NCBI RefSeq assembly: GCF_017742835.1
Contig: NZ_CP072392.1
Span: 101,444 to 165,443 of the forward strand
DNA: 64,000 nucleotides
DNA from: Aquabacter sp. L1I39
GTDB taxonomy: Bacteria; Pseudomonadota; Alphaproteobacteria; Rhizobiales; Xanthobacteraceae
Direction of reading: 5' to 3'
In this document: piece after piece, positions 28,583 to 37,043 of the stretch
Numbering within the stretch: the stretch's first letter is position 1
Layout: every line of letters begins with the position of its first letter
Program-made: the position numbers and the translations under genes
Notes under the pieces: model-generated
The model's input: only the letters and a program-made list of their open reading frames with translations
The model's database searches: none
Told to the model about the DNA's origin: nothing

Positions 28583-29584
28583 ATGAGCATGTTCGCTTTC
28601 GGCGGCCTTCTCGCGCGCTCCTGCGCCATCGCCACCCTCCTCGCCGCCACCCTCTCCGCCGCGCCGCTGCGGGCCGAGGAGAAGCTCACCGTCCGGCTCG
28701 ATTTCTCCCCCTGGGGCGTGCATGCGGGCATGCACCTGGCCAAGGAGAAGGGCTGGTTCAAGGAGGCCGGGCTCGACGTGGACGTCCAGGATGGCCGCGG
28801 CTCGGGCAACACGCTGCAACTGGTCAATGCCGGCCAGGTGGATGTGGGCCAGATCCAGCTCGGCCTCTTGCCGCAGGCCCGGGAGAACGGCTCCACCGCC
28901 AAGGGCTTCGCCGGCTGGGATAAGCGCACCGACCTTGCTGTGCTGGTGGACAAGGACTCGCCCATCTCCAAGGTGGCCGACTTCAAGGGCAAGAGCCTGG
29001 TCGTGTTCGCCGCCAGCCCCTGGGCGCCCTTCATCGACTACTGGCTGAAGCAGGGCGGGCTCGACCGCACGACGGTGAACGTGTTGTTCGTGGACCCCGC
29101 CGCGCTCTGGGGCACCTACACCGCCAAGCGGGCCGACGGCCTCATGTCCACCGAGCCCTCCGCCTTGCCGGTGGCGGAGGCCGCCCGTCCCTCCAAGGCC
29201 ATCCTCGCCGAGGACGTGGGCATCGCCTTTCCGAGCTATGGCCTCATCGCCACCGAGAAGACCATCGAGGGCCGCAAGGCGGCGCTTCAGTCCCTGGTGA
29301 GCGTGCAGCAGAAGGCCTGGGCCTATATCAAGGACGGCCATGTGGAAGAGGCGGCGGATGCAATCATCAAGCAGCGGCCCGATGCCAAGCTGAACAAGAA
29401 GGTGCTGATGGACCAGATCAAGCTGACCATCGACTTCTTCGACACCCCCAACACCAAGGGCAAGCCCATCGGCTACCAGTCGCCCGAGGACTGGACGAGG
29501 GCGCAGAAGTCGCTGGAAGCGGCGGGTGCCATCAAGCCGGGTGTGGACCCGTCCTCTTACTTCACCAATGACTTCGTGAAGTGA
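28583..29584 (+). CDS. ABC transporter substrate-binding protein (NMT1/SsuA/TauA-like)
   Basis: 333 residues. A signal peptide of about 33 residues ends APLRAEE. The mature protein has the NMT1/THI5-like pattern: TVRLDFSPWGVHAGMHLAKEKGWFKEAGLDVDV, GNTLQLVNAGQVDVG and a later FVDPAALWGTY. This class binds small organic compounds such as sulfonates, pyrimidine precursors and aromatic acids. It is divergent from the hyuA operon and the first gene of a three-gene importer (GTGA overlap with the ATPase). Its ligand is probably the substrate or precursor of the hyuAB pathway. Confidence 0.9.
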   Translation: MSMFAFGGLLARSCAIATLLAATLSAAPLRAEEKLTVRLDFSPWGVHAGMHLAKEKGWFKEAGLDVDVQDGRGSGNTLQLVNAGQVDVGQIQLGLLPQARENGSTAKGFAGWDKRTDLAVLVDKDSPISKVADFKGKSLVVFAASPWAPFIDYWLKQGGLDRTTVNVLFVDPAALWGTYTAKRADGLMSTEPSALPVAEAARPSKAILAEDVGIAFPSYGLIATEKTIEGRKAALQSLVSVQQKAWAYIKDGHVEEAADAIIKQRPDAKLNKKVLMDQIKLTIDFFDTPNTKGKPIGYQSPEDWTRAQKSLEAAGAIKPGVDPSSYFTNDFVK

Positions 29585-30408
29585 ACGCGCACACCCCCAC
29601 CCCCCATCCCGCTCCCGCACGGACGGCCATGGCCTATCTCTCCATCGAACAGGTCCGCAAGACCTACGGGTCGCCCCGCGGGCCGGTCCATGCCCTCAAG
29701 GACATCGGGCTCGCCGTGCGCGAGGGGGAGTTCGTCTCCATCCTCGGCCCCTCCGGCTGCGGCAAGTCCACGCTGCTCAAGTGCATCGCCGGCCTTGAGC
29801 CGGTGAGCGGCGGGCAGATCGCGGTGCAGGGGCGTCCCTTGAAGGGGCCGCCGGAGGACATGGGCATCGTGTTCCAGCGGGACGTGCTGCTGGACTGGCG
29901 CACCATCCTGGACAATGTGCTCATCACCGCCGAGTTTGCCGGCCTCAACCGTGCCGCCATGCGCGAGCGGGCGGGGCAGTTGCTCCAGCGGTTCGGGCTC
30001 GGCGGGTTCGAGAACCGCCACCCTTGGGAATTGTCCGGCGGCATGCGCCAGCGGGCGGCCATCTGCCGGGCGCTATTGTGCGACCCCAAGCTCCTGCTCA
30101 TGGACGAGCCGTTCGGCGCCCTCGACGCCATGACGCGGGACGACCTCAATTTGGAGCTGGCGCGCATCTGGCAGGATACGCGAAAGACCGTGGTCTTCGT
30201 CACCCACGGCATTGCGGAAGCCGTCTTCCTGTCCGACCGGGTGGTGATGATGGATCGCAATCCCGGCCGGGTGGTGGAGGTCATCGACATCGACCTGCCC
30301 CGGCCCCGCCACCTCGCCTTGCGCGAGACGCCGGAGTTCGGGCGGTACACCGCCCATATCCGCCATCTGTTTGCCAGCCTCGGCGTGCTGAAGGATGATG
30401 CCTCATGA
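29581..30408 (+). CDS. ABC transporter ATP-binding protein (SsuB/TauB-like)
   Basis: 275 residues from GTG 29581, overlapping the previous stop (GTGA). ATG 29629 (MAYLSIEQVRK) is a possible shorter start. It has Walker A GPSGCGKS, Q-loop FQRDVLLDWRT, signature LSGGMRQRAAICRAL, Walker B LLLMDEPFGALDAMTRD and H-loop VTHGIAEAVFL, all typical of the nitrate/sulfonate/taurine family. It powers the permease encoded next, with an ATGA overlap at 30405-30408. Confidence 0.93.
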   Translation: MNAHTPTPHPAPARTAMAYLSIEQVRKTYGSPRGPVHALKDIGLAVREGEFVSILGPSGCGKSTLLKCIAGLEPVSGGQIAVQGRPLKGPPEDMGIVFQRDVLLDWRTILDNVLITAEFAGLNRAAMRERAGQLLQRFGLGGFENRHPWELSGGMRQRAAICRALLCDPKLLLMDEPFGALDAMTRDDLNLELARIWQDTRKTVVFVTHGIAEAVFLSDRVVMMDRNPGRVVEVIDIDLPRPRHLALRETPEFGRYTAHIRHLFASLGVLKDDAS

Positions 30409-31262
30409 GCGGACCGGAGACTGCCGTCATGCCCGCCAGCCAGGAAGCCCCCGGCCAGATGCCCAGCCGCGTCATGCCCCGCCTGCTGGCGGCGCTGCGG
30501 GAGGCGGGCATGGTGGTCGGGCTCATCCTCGGTGTGCTGGTGCTGTGGGAGGGCGCGGTGCGCATCTTCCAGCCGGCGCCCATCATCCTGCCCTCGCCGG
30601 CCTTGATTCTGGAGGAGTTCCTGCTGGCGCCCAGCTATTTCCTGCGCCAGACCCTGTTCACGCTCTACACGACGCTGGCCGGCTTCGGCCTTGCGGTGGT
30701 GCTGGGCCTGACGCTGGCGGTGGGCATCGTGCATTCCCGCTTCCTGGAGCGCACGGTCTATACGCTGCTGGTGGCGCTCAATTCCGTGCCGAAGGTGGCG
30801 CTGGCGCCGCTCTTCGTCATCTGGATGGGCACCGGCATCGAACCCAAGATCGCCATCGCCCTGATGCTGGCTTTGTTCTCGGTGGTGATCGACGCGGTGC
30901 TGGGCCTGCGCACCGTCGACCCGGACATGGTCAATCTCGCCAAGGCAAGCCGCGCCTCCACCTTCGACATCCTGCGCAAGATCCGCTTTCCCAATGCCCT
31001 GCCCAGCGTCTTTGCCGGGCTGAAGGTGGCCATCTCCTTCGCGCTGGTGGGGGCCATCGTGGGCGAGTTCGTGGCGGGATCGGAGGGCCTCGGCTTTGCC
31101 ATCCTCACCGCGCAGGGCCAGTTCGACACGCCGCGCGTCTTCGTGTGCCTGATCCTGCTCGGCCTTCTCGGCACCTTGCTCTTCTACATCGTGGAAGGAC
31201 TTGAGACCTTGCTCCTGCCCTGGCACGTCTCCCAGCGCGCGGCTCATGGGGGCGGACACTGA
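30405..31262 (+). CDS. ABC transporter permease (SsuC/TauC-like)
   Basis: 285 residues with about six hydrophobic helices. The N-terminal ~40 residues are polar. The coupling loop reads KASRASTFDILRKIRFPNALPSVFAGLKVA, the EAA motif of this class, and is followed by AIVGEFVAGSEGLGF. The start is ATG 30405 in the overlap with the ATPase. It completes the importer divergent from hyuA. Confidence 0.93.
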   Translation: MSGPETAVMPASQEAPGQMPSRVMPRLLAALREAGMVVGLILGVLVLWEGAVRIFQPAPIILPSPALILEEFLLAPSYFLRQTLFTLYTTLAGFGLAVVLGLTLAVGIVHSRFLERTVYTLLVALNSVPKVALAPLFVIWMGTGIEPKIAIALMLALFSVVIDAVLGLRTVDPDMVNLAKASRASTFDILRKIRFPNALPSVFAGLKVAISFALVGAIVGEFVAGSEGLGFAILTAQGQFDTPRVFVCLILLGLLGTLLFYIVEGLETLLLPWHVSQRAAHGGGH

Positions 31263-32239
31263 GCGGGCCGGCGGAACCCCTAGCGACCCCAGCTGCGGCC
31301 GGACGGGCGACCCTCCGGCCGCAGGCCGTTTCCGCGCGCCTGGCGCTGATTGCCACCGCCATATTGTGGGGCAGCAACCATGTGGCGGCGCGGGCCATCC
31401 ATGAGGCGCTGCCGCTGGCTTCGCTCATCTTCTGGCGCTGGGGCCTTGCCTTGGCGGTGCTGCTTCCCTTCGCCTTGCCCGGCCTGTGGCGGCACCGGGC
31501 CGTGGTGCGCGCCCATGCCGGGCGGATCGTGCTGCTCGGCATCCTCGGCGTCGGCATGTTCTCGCTCTTTCTCTATGCCGGGGCCTATTACAGCCTTGCC
31601 TTGGAGGTGGGGCTGCTGAATGCCACCACGCCGGTCTGGGTGGTGGTGCTCACGGCGCTGGCCGGCGCGCCCAGGGTGACGGGCCGGCAGATTGCGGGCG
31701 TGCTCCTGGCACTGGCGGGCGTGGTGGTGATCCTCATGAAGGGGTCCCTTGCCGGCCTGTCGGTGCTCGAATTCCGCATCGGCAATCTCTGGTCCCTGCT
31801 CGGGGCCATGGTCTTTGCCTGGTACACCCTGGCGCTCGGCGCCCGGCCGCTGCCCATCCCGGCGCTCAGCCTGACCACGCTGACGGCCGGCAGCGGTTTC
31901 GTCTTCATCATCCTGCCGGTCTATGCGGGCTTCCTGCTGCTGGGTGGCGCGGACCCGCTTTTGTCCCTCCATCCGCCCACCGACGTAGCGGCGGCCACGG
32001 CCTATATCGCCTTCGGCCCGACCCTGGTGGGCAATCTGTTCTGGATCTTCGGCGCGTCCCGGCTCGGCGCGGAGCGGGCGGGTCCGTTCCTCTATCTGAT
32101 GCCCCTCGCCTCGCTGGTCCTGTCGGTGACGCTGCTGGGCGAGCCGCTGGCCCTGTTCCAGCTGGTGGGCGCGGCCGCCATCGTGGGCGGACTCATTCTG
32201 TCCAACCGGGGCACGCCGCCTCACTCCGCGCCCTCCTGA
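31259..32239 (+). CDS. EamA/DMT-family transporter (non-canonical or unresolved start)
   Basis: About 325 residues if read from CTG 31259, which overlaps the permease stop (CTGA). Ten hydrophobic helices are visible in the two-EamA-repeat arrangement, e.g. RLALIATAILWGSNHVAARAI for helix 1 and GEPLALFQLVGAAAIVGGLIL for the last pair. The first ATG/GTG/TTG-type codon in frame is TTG 31364, which would cut helix 1 in half. Between the in-frame TGA at 31202 and that TTG only CTG or ATT could serve. GGGGGCGG lies just before CTG 31259. EamA proteins export metabolites or amino acids; no substrate can be named. Confidence 0.8.
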   Translation: MSGPAEPLATPAAAGRATLRPQAVSARLALIATAILWGSNHVAARAIHEALPLASLIFWRWGLALAVLLPFALPGLWRHRAVVRAHAGRIVLLGILGVGMFSLFLYAGAYYSLALEVGLLNATTPVWVVVLTALAGAPRVTGRQIAGVLLALAGVVVILMKGSLAGLSVLEFRIGNLWSLLGAMVFAWYTLALGARPLPIPALSLTTLTAGSGFVFIILPVYAGFLLLGGADPLLSLHPPTDVAAATAYIAFGPTLVGNLFWIFGASRLGAERAGPFLYLMPLASLVLSVTLLGEPLALFQLVGAAAIVGGLILSNRGTPPHSAPS

Positions 32240-32934
32240 GAGCGACGCAGGTTTGCGATGGCGACGCTTGCCGCCATGCGAACATGATGGCGCGCCGCTT
32301 CCCGCGCCGCCACGCCGTCCCGCGCCATCAGCGCCTCCACCAAGGCGGCGAGTTCGGCGATGGACTGCTCCGCTCGGCCCGGCGCCTCCAGCGAGGTGGC
32401 GCGCAGCACCGTGATGCGGCAATTGAGCAGATGCAGGCTCTGTCCCACCGCCGCATTGCCCGATCCCGCGATGAGGTCATCATAGAATTGGGTCTTGGCG
32501 GTCAGCCACGCAATGGGATCGGTGGCAAGGCTCGCGGACTTCAGGCCCTCGAGCGCCGCGTGCAGGGCCACCCGCGCCGCCCCATCGGCCCGCTGCGCGA
32601 AGAGAAGGCTCGCCAGCCCCTCCAGCTCGCAGCGCACCTCATAGATGCCTTCCGCCTGCTCGGGCGTGAGGCCCGCGACGATGGGCCCGCGATGGGGCAG
32701 CACCGTCACCAGCCCTTCGGATTCCAGCTGCCTGAGGGCTTCCCGCACCAAGGTGCGGCTGACGCCCGTCAAATCGCACAAGGTCCGCTCGGGGAGCCGC
32801 TCGCCGGCACGGAAGCGGCCGAGGGCGATGGCGGTGCGGATGCTTTCCACCACGCCATGGCGGAGCGGCGCGGCGAAGCGAGCCACCTTGAAGCCGTCAT
32901 CGCCGGCTGCTCCTGAGGCTGTGGGCTGATCCAT
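32221..32934 (-). CDS. GntR-family regulator with FCD ligand domain
   Basis: 237 residues. The winged-helix DNA-binding domain contains PERTLCDLTGVSRTLVREALRQLESEGLV (residues ~50-77). It is followed by an all-helical FCD domain with the usual Asp/His metal residues (YDDLIAGSGNAA, AREAARHHVRMA). FadR-subfamily GntR proteins respond to organic acids. It is convergent with the EamA gene, overlapping by 19 bases at the 3' ends, and may regulate the neighbouring transport/hyu locus. Confidence 0.9.
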   Translation of the reverse strand: MDQPTASGAAGDDGFKVARFAAPLRHGVVESIRTAIALGRFRAGERLPERTLCDLTGVSRTLVREALRQLESEGLVTVLPHRGPIVAGLTPEQAEGIYEVRCELEGLASLLFAQRADGAARVALHAALEGLKSASLATDPIAWLTAKTQFYDDLIAGSGNAAVGQSLHLLNCRITVLRATSLEAPGRAEQSIAELAALVEALMARDGVAAREAARHHVRMAASVAIANLRRSQEGAE

Positions 32935-33067
32935 GGCCGTGCTCCTGGTCCTCTCCTCCCGTGTGTCGTGTTCGGGCTGCTGCCTTGTGTCGCGCCTCCT
33001 CCCGCCTTTCTCCCGCTCGGGCTTTTTGCCCTCTCACTATCCCTCCCGCGCTTTGCCCCCTCCCTAG

Positions 33068-33207
33068 CCCTCCCCCGCTTTGCGGGAGAGGGAACGTTCG
33101 TGCGCCCGGTCAGGGTGGGACTTTGCCCGCCATGGCAGCTGTCACCCCGACCTCTCCCCCAGCGCGACCGGCCCCCTCTCCCGCGAAGCGGGGGAGGGTT
33201 GGGGAGG
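33068..33207. repeat. Pair of inverted palindromic GC-rich repeats
   Basis: CCCTCCCCCGCTTTGCGGGA (from 33068) and its near-reverse complement CCCGCGAAGCGGGGGAGGG (33180-33198) flank about 80 bases of other sequence. Each copy also folds on itself through CCCGC/GCGGG. This is the layout of dispersed palindromic (REP/RPE-like) elements of Hyphomicrobiales intergenic regions. The surrounding 32935-33409 stretch shows no supported gene. Confidence 0.6.
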
Positions 33208-33409
33208 GGGAAGCATGAACGCGAACGCCCCAGCACCAACATCCCCGCCGATGGCGAGGTGGAGGGATGCGGGAGCGGCCGGCGCGCGGCGGCGCGCCAG
33301 ATGGGTAATGGGTAAGACGTCGGAGCCTCGCTCCGTCCGCTCCCGCGCGGGGATTTGTGGCCTCGGCCCCTCAATGGAGACTGTGAATCACATCCAGAAC
33401 GACATTAAT

Positions 33410-33531
33410 AGGTCCTGAGCGTAGAGAGGCTATCGCGTTTTCAGGCAGAGCTAGAAATCCATTTTCGTGAGACAGATCGACTTGCCGCGATCATCCGCCA
33501 AACACTCGCTAAGGTCGTCATCAATGAGTGA
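33410..33531 (+). pseudogene. hsdM: 3' remnant of type I restriction methyltransferase hsdM
   Basis: The frame opens after an in-frame TAG at about 33410. It encodes about 38 residues with the HsdM C-terminal coiled-coil character (RLSRFQAELEIHFRETDRL, then AAIIRQTLAKV) and ends at TGA 33529-33531. It overlaps the hsdS start by eight bases (ATGAGTGA), a usual hsdM-hsdS junction. The rest of hsdM is missing. The identification rests on context plus this short tail. Confidence 0.6.
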
Positions 33532-34643
33532 ATGGATAATCGATACTGTCATCAATCTTCAGTCAAGGGGCATATTGCGCGTCGAAGATGGAAACCATGG
33601 GGAGTCGAGGCCGAGGCCTGACGAGTTTGGGGATATCGGTGTGGCCTTTATCAGGGCGGCCGACATGTCAGATGGCGCTGTTCTGTTTGACAGTGCGTCG
33701 AAGATAAACAATAGGGCTCGGGAACGCATCACTAAAGGAATTGGGAAACCTGGAGACGTCATAATTTCGCACAAGGGCACAGTTGGGAGAATAGCGCGAG
33801 CACCCTTAGATGCCCCGGAGTTTGTGTGCAGCCCACAAACAACATTCTGGCGAAGCACAAACGAAGATATTTTAAATCAAGATTTTCTATATATGAGATG
33901 GCCGAAATTCGCCGAAGAATTCCAGGTTCGCTCGGGCGAAACCGATATGGCAGGCTACGTAAGCTTGACCTCTCAACGATCTCTCGTGCTCTCTATACCA
34001 CCGATGGAACTCCAGCGCCCCATTGGCGCGCTTATGTCGACGCTCGACGAGAAAATAAGGCTTAACCGGCGGATGAACGAGACGCTGGAGGCGATGGCGC
34101 GGGCGATCTTCAAGGATTGGTTCGTCGATTTCGGCCCGACCCGCGCCAAGATGGAAGGCCGCCCGCCCTACCTCGCCCCGGACATCTGGTCCCTCTTCCC
34201 TGACCGCCTCGACGATGAAGGTAAGCCGGAGGGGTGGGGAATGGCCAACCTTGGAGCGATGACAACCGAACTTCGCAGAGGCATTTCGCCTTCCTATGCA
34301 GCCGCAGGCGGAGTGCGCGTTCTGAACCAGAAATGCATTCGGGATCGGCAGGTGGATCCCGGCCCAGCACGCCGCCATGACCCAGAGAGACGGATGATAG
34401 ATGGCCGATTGCTTGCGATTGGAGATGTACTGGTCAACTCGACAGGGGTAGGCACTCTCGGGCGTGTTGCCCAAATTGTTGAGCTGGAAGAACCCACTAT
34501 TGTAGACAGTCACGTTACAGTGGTTCGTGCTGACCCGAGCCTCGTCAGCTCGTCCTATCTCGGACTGAACCTAACCAGCCGTGAAACGGAAATTGAGGCG
34601 CTCGGTGAAGGCAGTACCGGGCAAACTGAACTTGCGCGCGCAC
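33524..34643 (+). pseudogene. hsdS: Type I restriction specificity subunit hsdS, 3' truncated and fused to phage DNA
   Basis: From ATG 33524 the protein shows the HsdS plan: a first target-recognition domain (residues 1-~165, with SGDVIISHKGTVG-like KPGDVIISHKGTVGR), a conserved helical spacer (IGALMSTLDEKIRLNRRM, then AIFKDWFVDFGPTRAKMEGR), and most of the second recognition domain, up to EGSTGQTELAR. The expected C-terminal conserved region is absent. After about 34640 the DNA is phage capsid sequence read in another frame, so the hsdS frame runs on into nonsense (RLWSGASSW) and stops at 34684. The subunit is therefore probably inactive. Codon use is less GC-biased than upstream genes. Confidence 0.8.
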
Positions 34644-35172
34644 GGCTGTGGTCTGGGGCATCATCCTGGCCAACGCCGCCATGAGCGACTCCATTGCGCT
34701 GTTCCACCAGAACCACGGCAATCTGGCGAACCCGGCCACCGCGCTCAGCGTCACCGCGATCGGCGCGGCGCGCGCGGCCATGGCCCGGCAGACGGGGCTT
34801 GACAAGAAGACTATCCTCAATGTCCGGCCCGCCTATCTCATCGTGCCGGCATCGCTCGAACTCGCCGCCGAGCAGCTGGTGGCGCAAAACCTCGTGCCTG
34901 CCCAGACCGGCAACGTGGTCCCGTCCTCGATCCGAACTCTGACGCCGATCTCCGAGCCTCGTCTCGACGCCGCGAGCCTTACCGCCTGGTATCTGGCAGC
35001 GAACCCCGCCCAGATCGACACCATCGAGTACGCCTATCTCGAAGGCCAGCAGGGCGCCTACATCGAGACGCGCAACGGCTTCGACGTCGACGGTGTCGAG
35101 ATCAAGTGCCGCCTCGACTTCGGCGCGAAGGCGATCGACTGGCGCGGCCTCTACCGCAATCCCGGCGCGTAA
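34640..35172 (+). pseudogene. C-terminal fragment of phage major capsid protein (protease/capsid fusion type)
   Basis: About 175 residues. It contains WGIILANAAMSDSIALFHQ, HGNLANPATAL, LNVRPAYLIVPASLE and a C-terminal GVEIKCRLDFGAKAIDWRGLYRNPG. This matches the end of the ClpP-like prohead protease/major capsid fusion proteins of Mu-like and related alphaproteobacterial phages. The protease and N-terminal capsid portions are absent because hsdS sequence replaces them at about 34640. A GTG at 34648 is the first start-like codon, but no ribosome site supports it. No capsid could be built from this piece. Confidence 0.78.
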
Positions 35173-35220
35173 TCGCCGCCGGAACTCTTCCCCAACACCT
35201 GACCCCCTCGGAGAAGTCCC

Positions 35221-35556
35221 ATGCGCGGCTACATCCAGCCCGGCAACACCATCACGCTTCCCGCCCCCTATGCCGTGGCTTCCGGTGACGGACTGCTGGT
35301 CGGCGCGATCTTCGGCATCGCGACCGGATCGGCTGCCATCAACGCCGAGGTCGAGACCCTCACAGAAGGCGTCGTCGAACTGCGCAAGGCCCCGTCCCAG
35401 GCATGGGTCGTCGGCGCGCGCATCTACTGGGACAACGCCGCACGTCTCGCGACGACCGTGATCGCATCGAACACCCTGATCGGCGCAGCGACCGAGCCCG
35501 TAGCAGGCGGCGCCAACGATACGATCGGCCGTGTGCGGCTGAACGGCGTGGCCTAA
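35221..35556 (+). CDS. DUF2190 family phage capsid cement/decoration protein
   Basis: 111 residues: MRGYIQPGNTITLPAPYAVASGDGLLVGAIFGIA at the N-terminus, a central WVVGARIYWDNAARLATT and a C-terminal TIGRVRLNGVA. These are the standard DUF2190 features of a small trimeric beta protein that stabilises phage heads. It directly follows the capsid gene, as in intact relatives. GGAG precedes the ATG. The gene looks intact although its capsid partner is truncated. Confidence 0.85.
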   Translation: MRGYIQPGNTITLPAPYAVASGDGLLVGAIFGIATGSAAINAEVETLTEGVVELRKAPSQAWVVGARIYWDNAARLATTVIASNTLIGAATEPVAGGANDTIGRVRLNGVA

Positions 35557-36329
35557 AGGTCGCCACGGTCCCAGTTGAGGGTCGCTATCCGCGAATCGGC
35601 GCCGAAGGTTCCACGCGGAAACTCAACCCCCTGTCGAGGGAACTCGCATAGGGCCTGGACACCGGATGGGCTGAGCCGAATGCGCCAAGTTTGTCGGTCG
35701 ACCGGTGCAGGCCTTGCGAAGGCGCGGCACATCAGGATCGCGAGATTGGCCCGTCGATCTGGATCGCGCACCGACTGATAGCGGATCACATCAGCATCCG
35801 CCGATCGGGCGGCGTCAGCGAAGGCCTGGCAGGGACCGTAGTCGGTGAGATCCGTCCAGAGGCCGCTGTCTTGCGAGAGCGGTTCGCTCATCAGATCGAG
35901 CAGTCGCTCACTCGACACCGCAGCCGAGAAGGCCGTGTACTCGGCCGCGTCGGAGGGCCAGGGCGTGGCGGGCGACTCGGCGAAGAACAGGAGCCGGTAG
36001 AACGCCATCTCGGCGACGGCGGTCGCCGGGTGTTCCGCCGCGTAGTAGACGCCAAGCGTGCGCCCTGCGCGCCGAAAGCGGGACCCTGTAGGATAGATCG
36101 CGCCATAGCGGAACGGCGTCGCCAGCAGGAAATCAAGATGGCGGCAGTCCGGCGGGATCGCGGGTTTCGTCTCCTCGATTAGGTCTTCTAGCAAGGACTG
36201 TTCAGCGAGCGTGTCGGTCAGCTTCAAGGTCGAGACACGGTGCTGAGCCTCGACGAGCCGCCAGCACGCGCCGTCGAAGCGACGGAACTCAGACGAGAGC
36301 GCGACGCGCGTCCAGATAGGCAATGACAT
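35553..36329 (-). CDS. RES-domain toxin of a RES/Xre toxin-antitoxin pair
   Basis: 258 residues. The RES signature residues are visible: Arg in FRYGAIYPTGSRFRRAG, Glu in TAVAEMAFYRLLFF and Ser in DVIRYQSVRDP. RES toxins use an ADP-ribosyltransferase-like fold and in studied cases degrade NAD+ or modify phosphoribosyl-pyrophosphate synthetase. The gene lies on the opposite strand to the phage structural genes and ends within four bases of the DUF2190 stop. It overlaps the antitoxin's 3' end by 41 bases if it starts at ATG 36329. It looks like a moron inserted between two head genes. Confidence 0.88.
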   Translation of the reverse strand: MSLPIWTRVALSSEFRRFDGACWRLVEAQHRVSTLKLTDTLAEQSLLEDLIEETKPAIPPDCRHLDFLLATPFRYGAIYPTGSRFRRAGRTLGVYYAAEHPATAVAEMAFYRLLFFAESPATPWPSDAAEYTAFSAAVSSERLLDLMSEPLSQDSGLWTDLTDYGPCQAFADAARSADADVIRYQSVRDPDRRANLAILMCRAFARPAPVDRQTWRIRLSPSGVQALCEFPRQGVEFPRGTFGADSRIATLNWDRGDL

Positions 36330-36669
36330 CGACGAGTCCGCTCACGGTTTGCACCTTCTCGATCGGCTGGGCGTCGAGAGCGGTGTTGGGATTGACGAGC
36401 CAGCTTGCCGCGATCCTGGCGTCGCCTCCCGCAATTGCGTCGAGGGAGCGGAACAGACGCACGAAGAGGATCGCCAGCTCGAACGGCTTCGTCCCAGGCT
36501 CAAGACCGAATTCGCCGCGCTTCATGCGCGAGACCGTCGCCTCGCTGACACCGATGACGGTGGCGAGGATCCGTGCGGTCACGCCCAACTGATCCGCGGC
36601 ACGAAGAGCAGCCTTGGTGACAACCGGGCCGGCTTCCGGGCGGGCGGCGGCGGACAGAAGAGTTGTCAT
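36289..36669 (-). CDS. Xre/MbcA/ParS-type antitoxin of the RES pair
   Basis: 126 residues from the ATG complementary to 36667-36669 (AGGAG upstream). The N-terminal Xre-like HTH reads ARILATVIGVSEATVSRMKRGEFGL. The C-terminal toxin-binding domain (AILFVRLFRSLDAIAGGD, ASWLVNPNTAL, VDVIAYLDARRALV) is typical of DUF2384/MbcA antitoxins, including the conserved W-L-x-x-x-N. It is upstream of, and overlapping with, the RES toxin. Two palindromic boxes in its promoter suggest autorepression. Confidence 0.87.
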   Translation of the reverse strand: MTTLLSAAARPEAGPVVTKAALRAADQLGVTARILATVIGVSEATVSRMKRGEFGLEPGTKPFELAILFVRLFRSLDAIAGGDARIAASWLVNPNTALDAQPIEKVQTVSGLVDVIAYLDARRALV

Positions 36670-36679
36670 GGGCGTCTCC

Positions 36680-36718
36680 TTTCTAGAAAAACTATATGGC
36701 ATGAAACTTCCTAAGGAA
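36680..36718 (-). promoter_or_regulatory. Promoter and paired operator boxes of the RES/Xre cassette
   Basis: TTTCTAGAAA (36680-36689) and TTCCTAAGGAA (36708-36718) are two related palindromes about 28 bases apart, directly before the antitoxin start. Between them, on the minus strand, TATAGT could be the -10 element. This is the usual arrangement for autoregulated Xre antitoxins. Confidence 0.55.
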
Positions 36719-36728
36719 AGGAAAATCC

Positions 36729-37043
36729 GTGGAGGCCTTTCGTGCCGCGCTCGACACCCTGTTCGCGGACCCAAACCTCGGCGAAACCGCCATATGGCAA
36801 GCAGGCGGCGTCGGCCCGAGTGTCCCCGTTCGCGTCATCCGCCGCCGCCCGGACGCCGTGGTCGAGTTCGGCGCGTCCCGCGCCTTGATGGCGACCGTTC
36901 TCATCGACCTGCGCAGGACCGATGCTGCGGCAATCGATGAGGGCGATCTCGTCGTGATCGGGACGGAGACCTTCAAAATCATCGGCTCGCCGGCATCCGA
37001 TCCCATGGGGCTCGTCCTCTCCTGCGAGGCGGTCAAGGTCTGA
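36729..37043 (+). CDS. Putative phage head-tail connector/completion protein
   Basis: 104 residues from GTG 36729, with AAGGAAAGGAAAA upstream. It reads MEAFRAALDTLFADPNLGETAIWQ, VRVIRRRPD, ALMATVLIDLRRTD and GDLVVIGTETFKIIGSPASD, a small beta-rich protein like the head-tail joining proteins found after DUF2190 in related phages. The assignment is from position and composition. Its stop is one base from a seam where the truncated tail protein frame begins. Confidence 0.6.
   Translation: MEAFRAALDTLFADPNLGETAIWQAGGVGPSVPVRVIRRRPDAVVEFGASRALMATVLIDLRRTDAAAIDEGDLVVIGTETFKIIGSPASDPMGLVLSCEAVKV

Noticed and set aside
33205..33418. Short plus-strand frame starting MNANAPAPTSPP between the repeat and hsdM remnant
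   Set aside because: No ribosome site, no homology pattern, and it overlaps the palindromic repeat.
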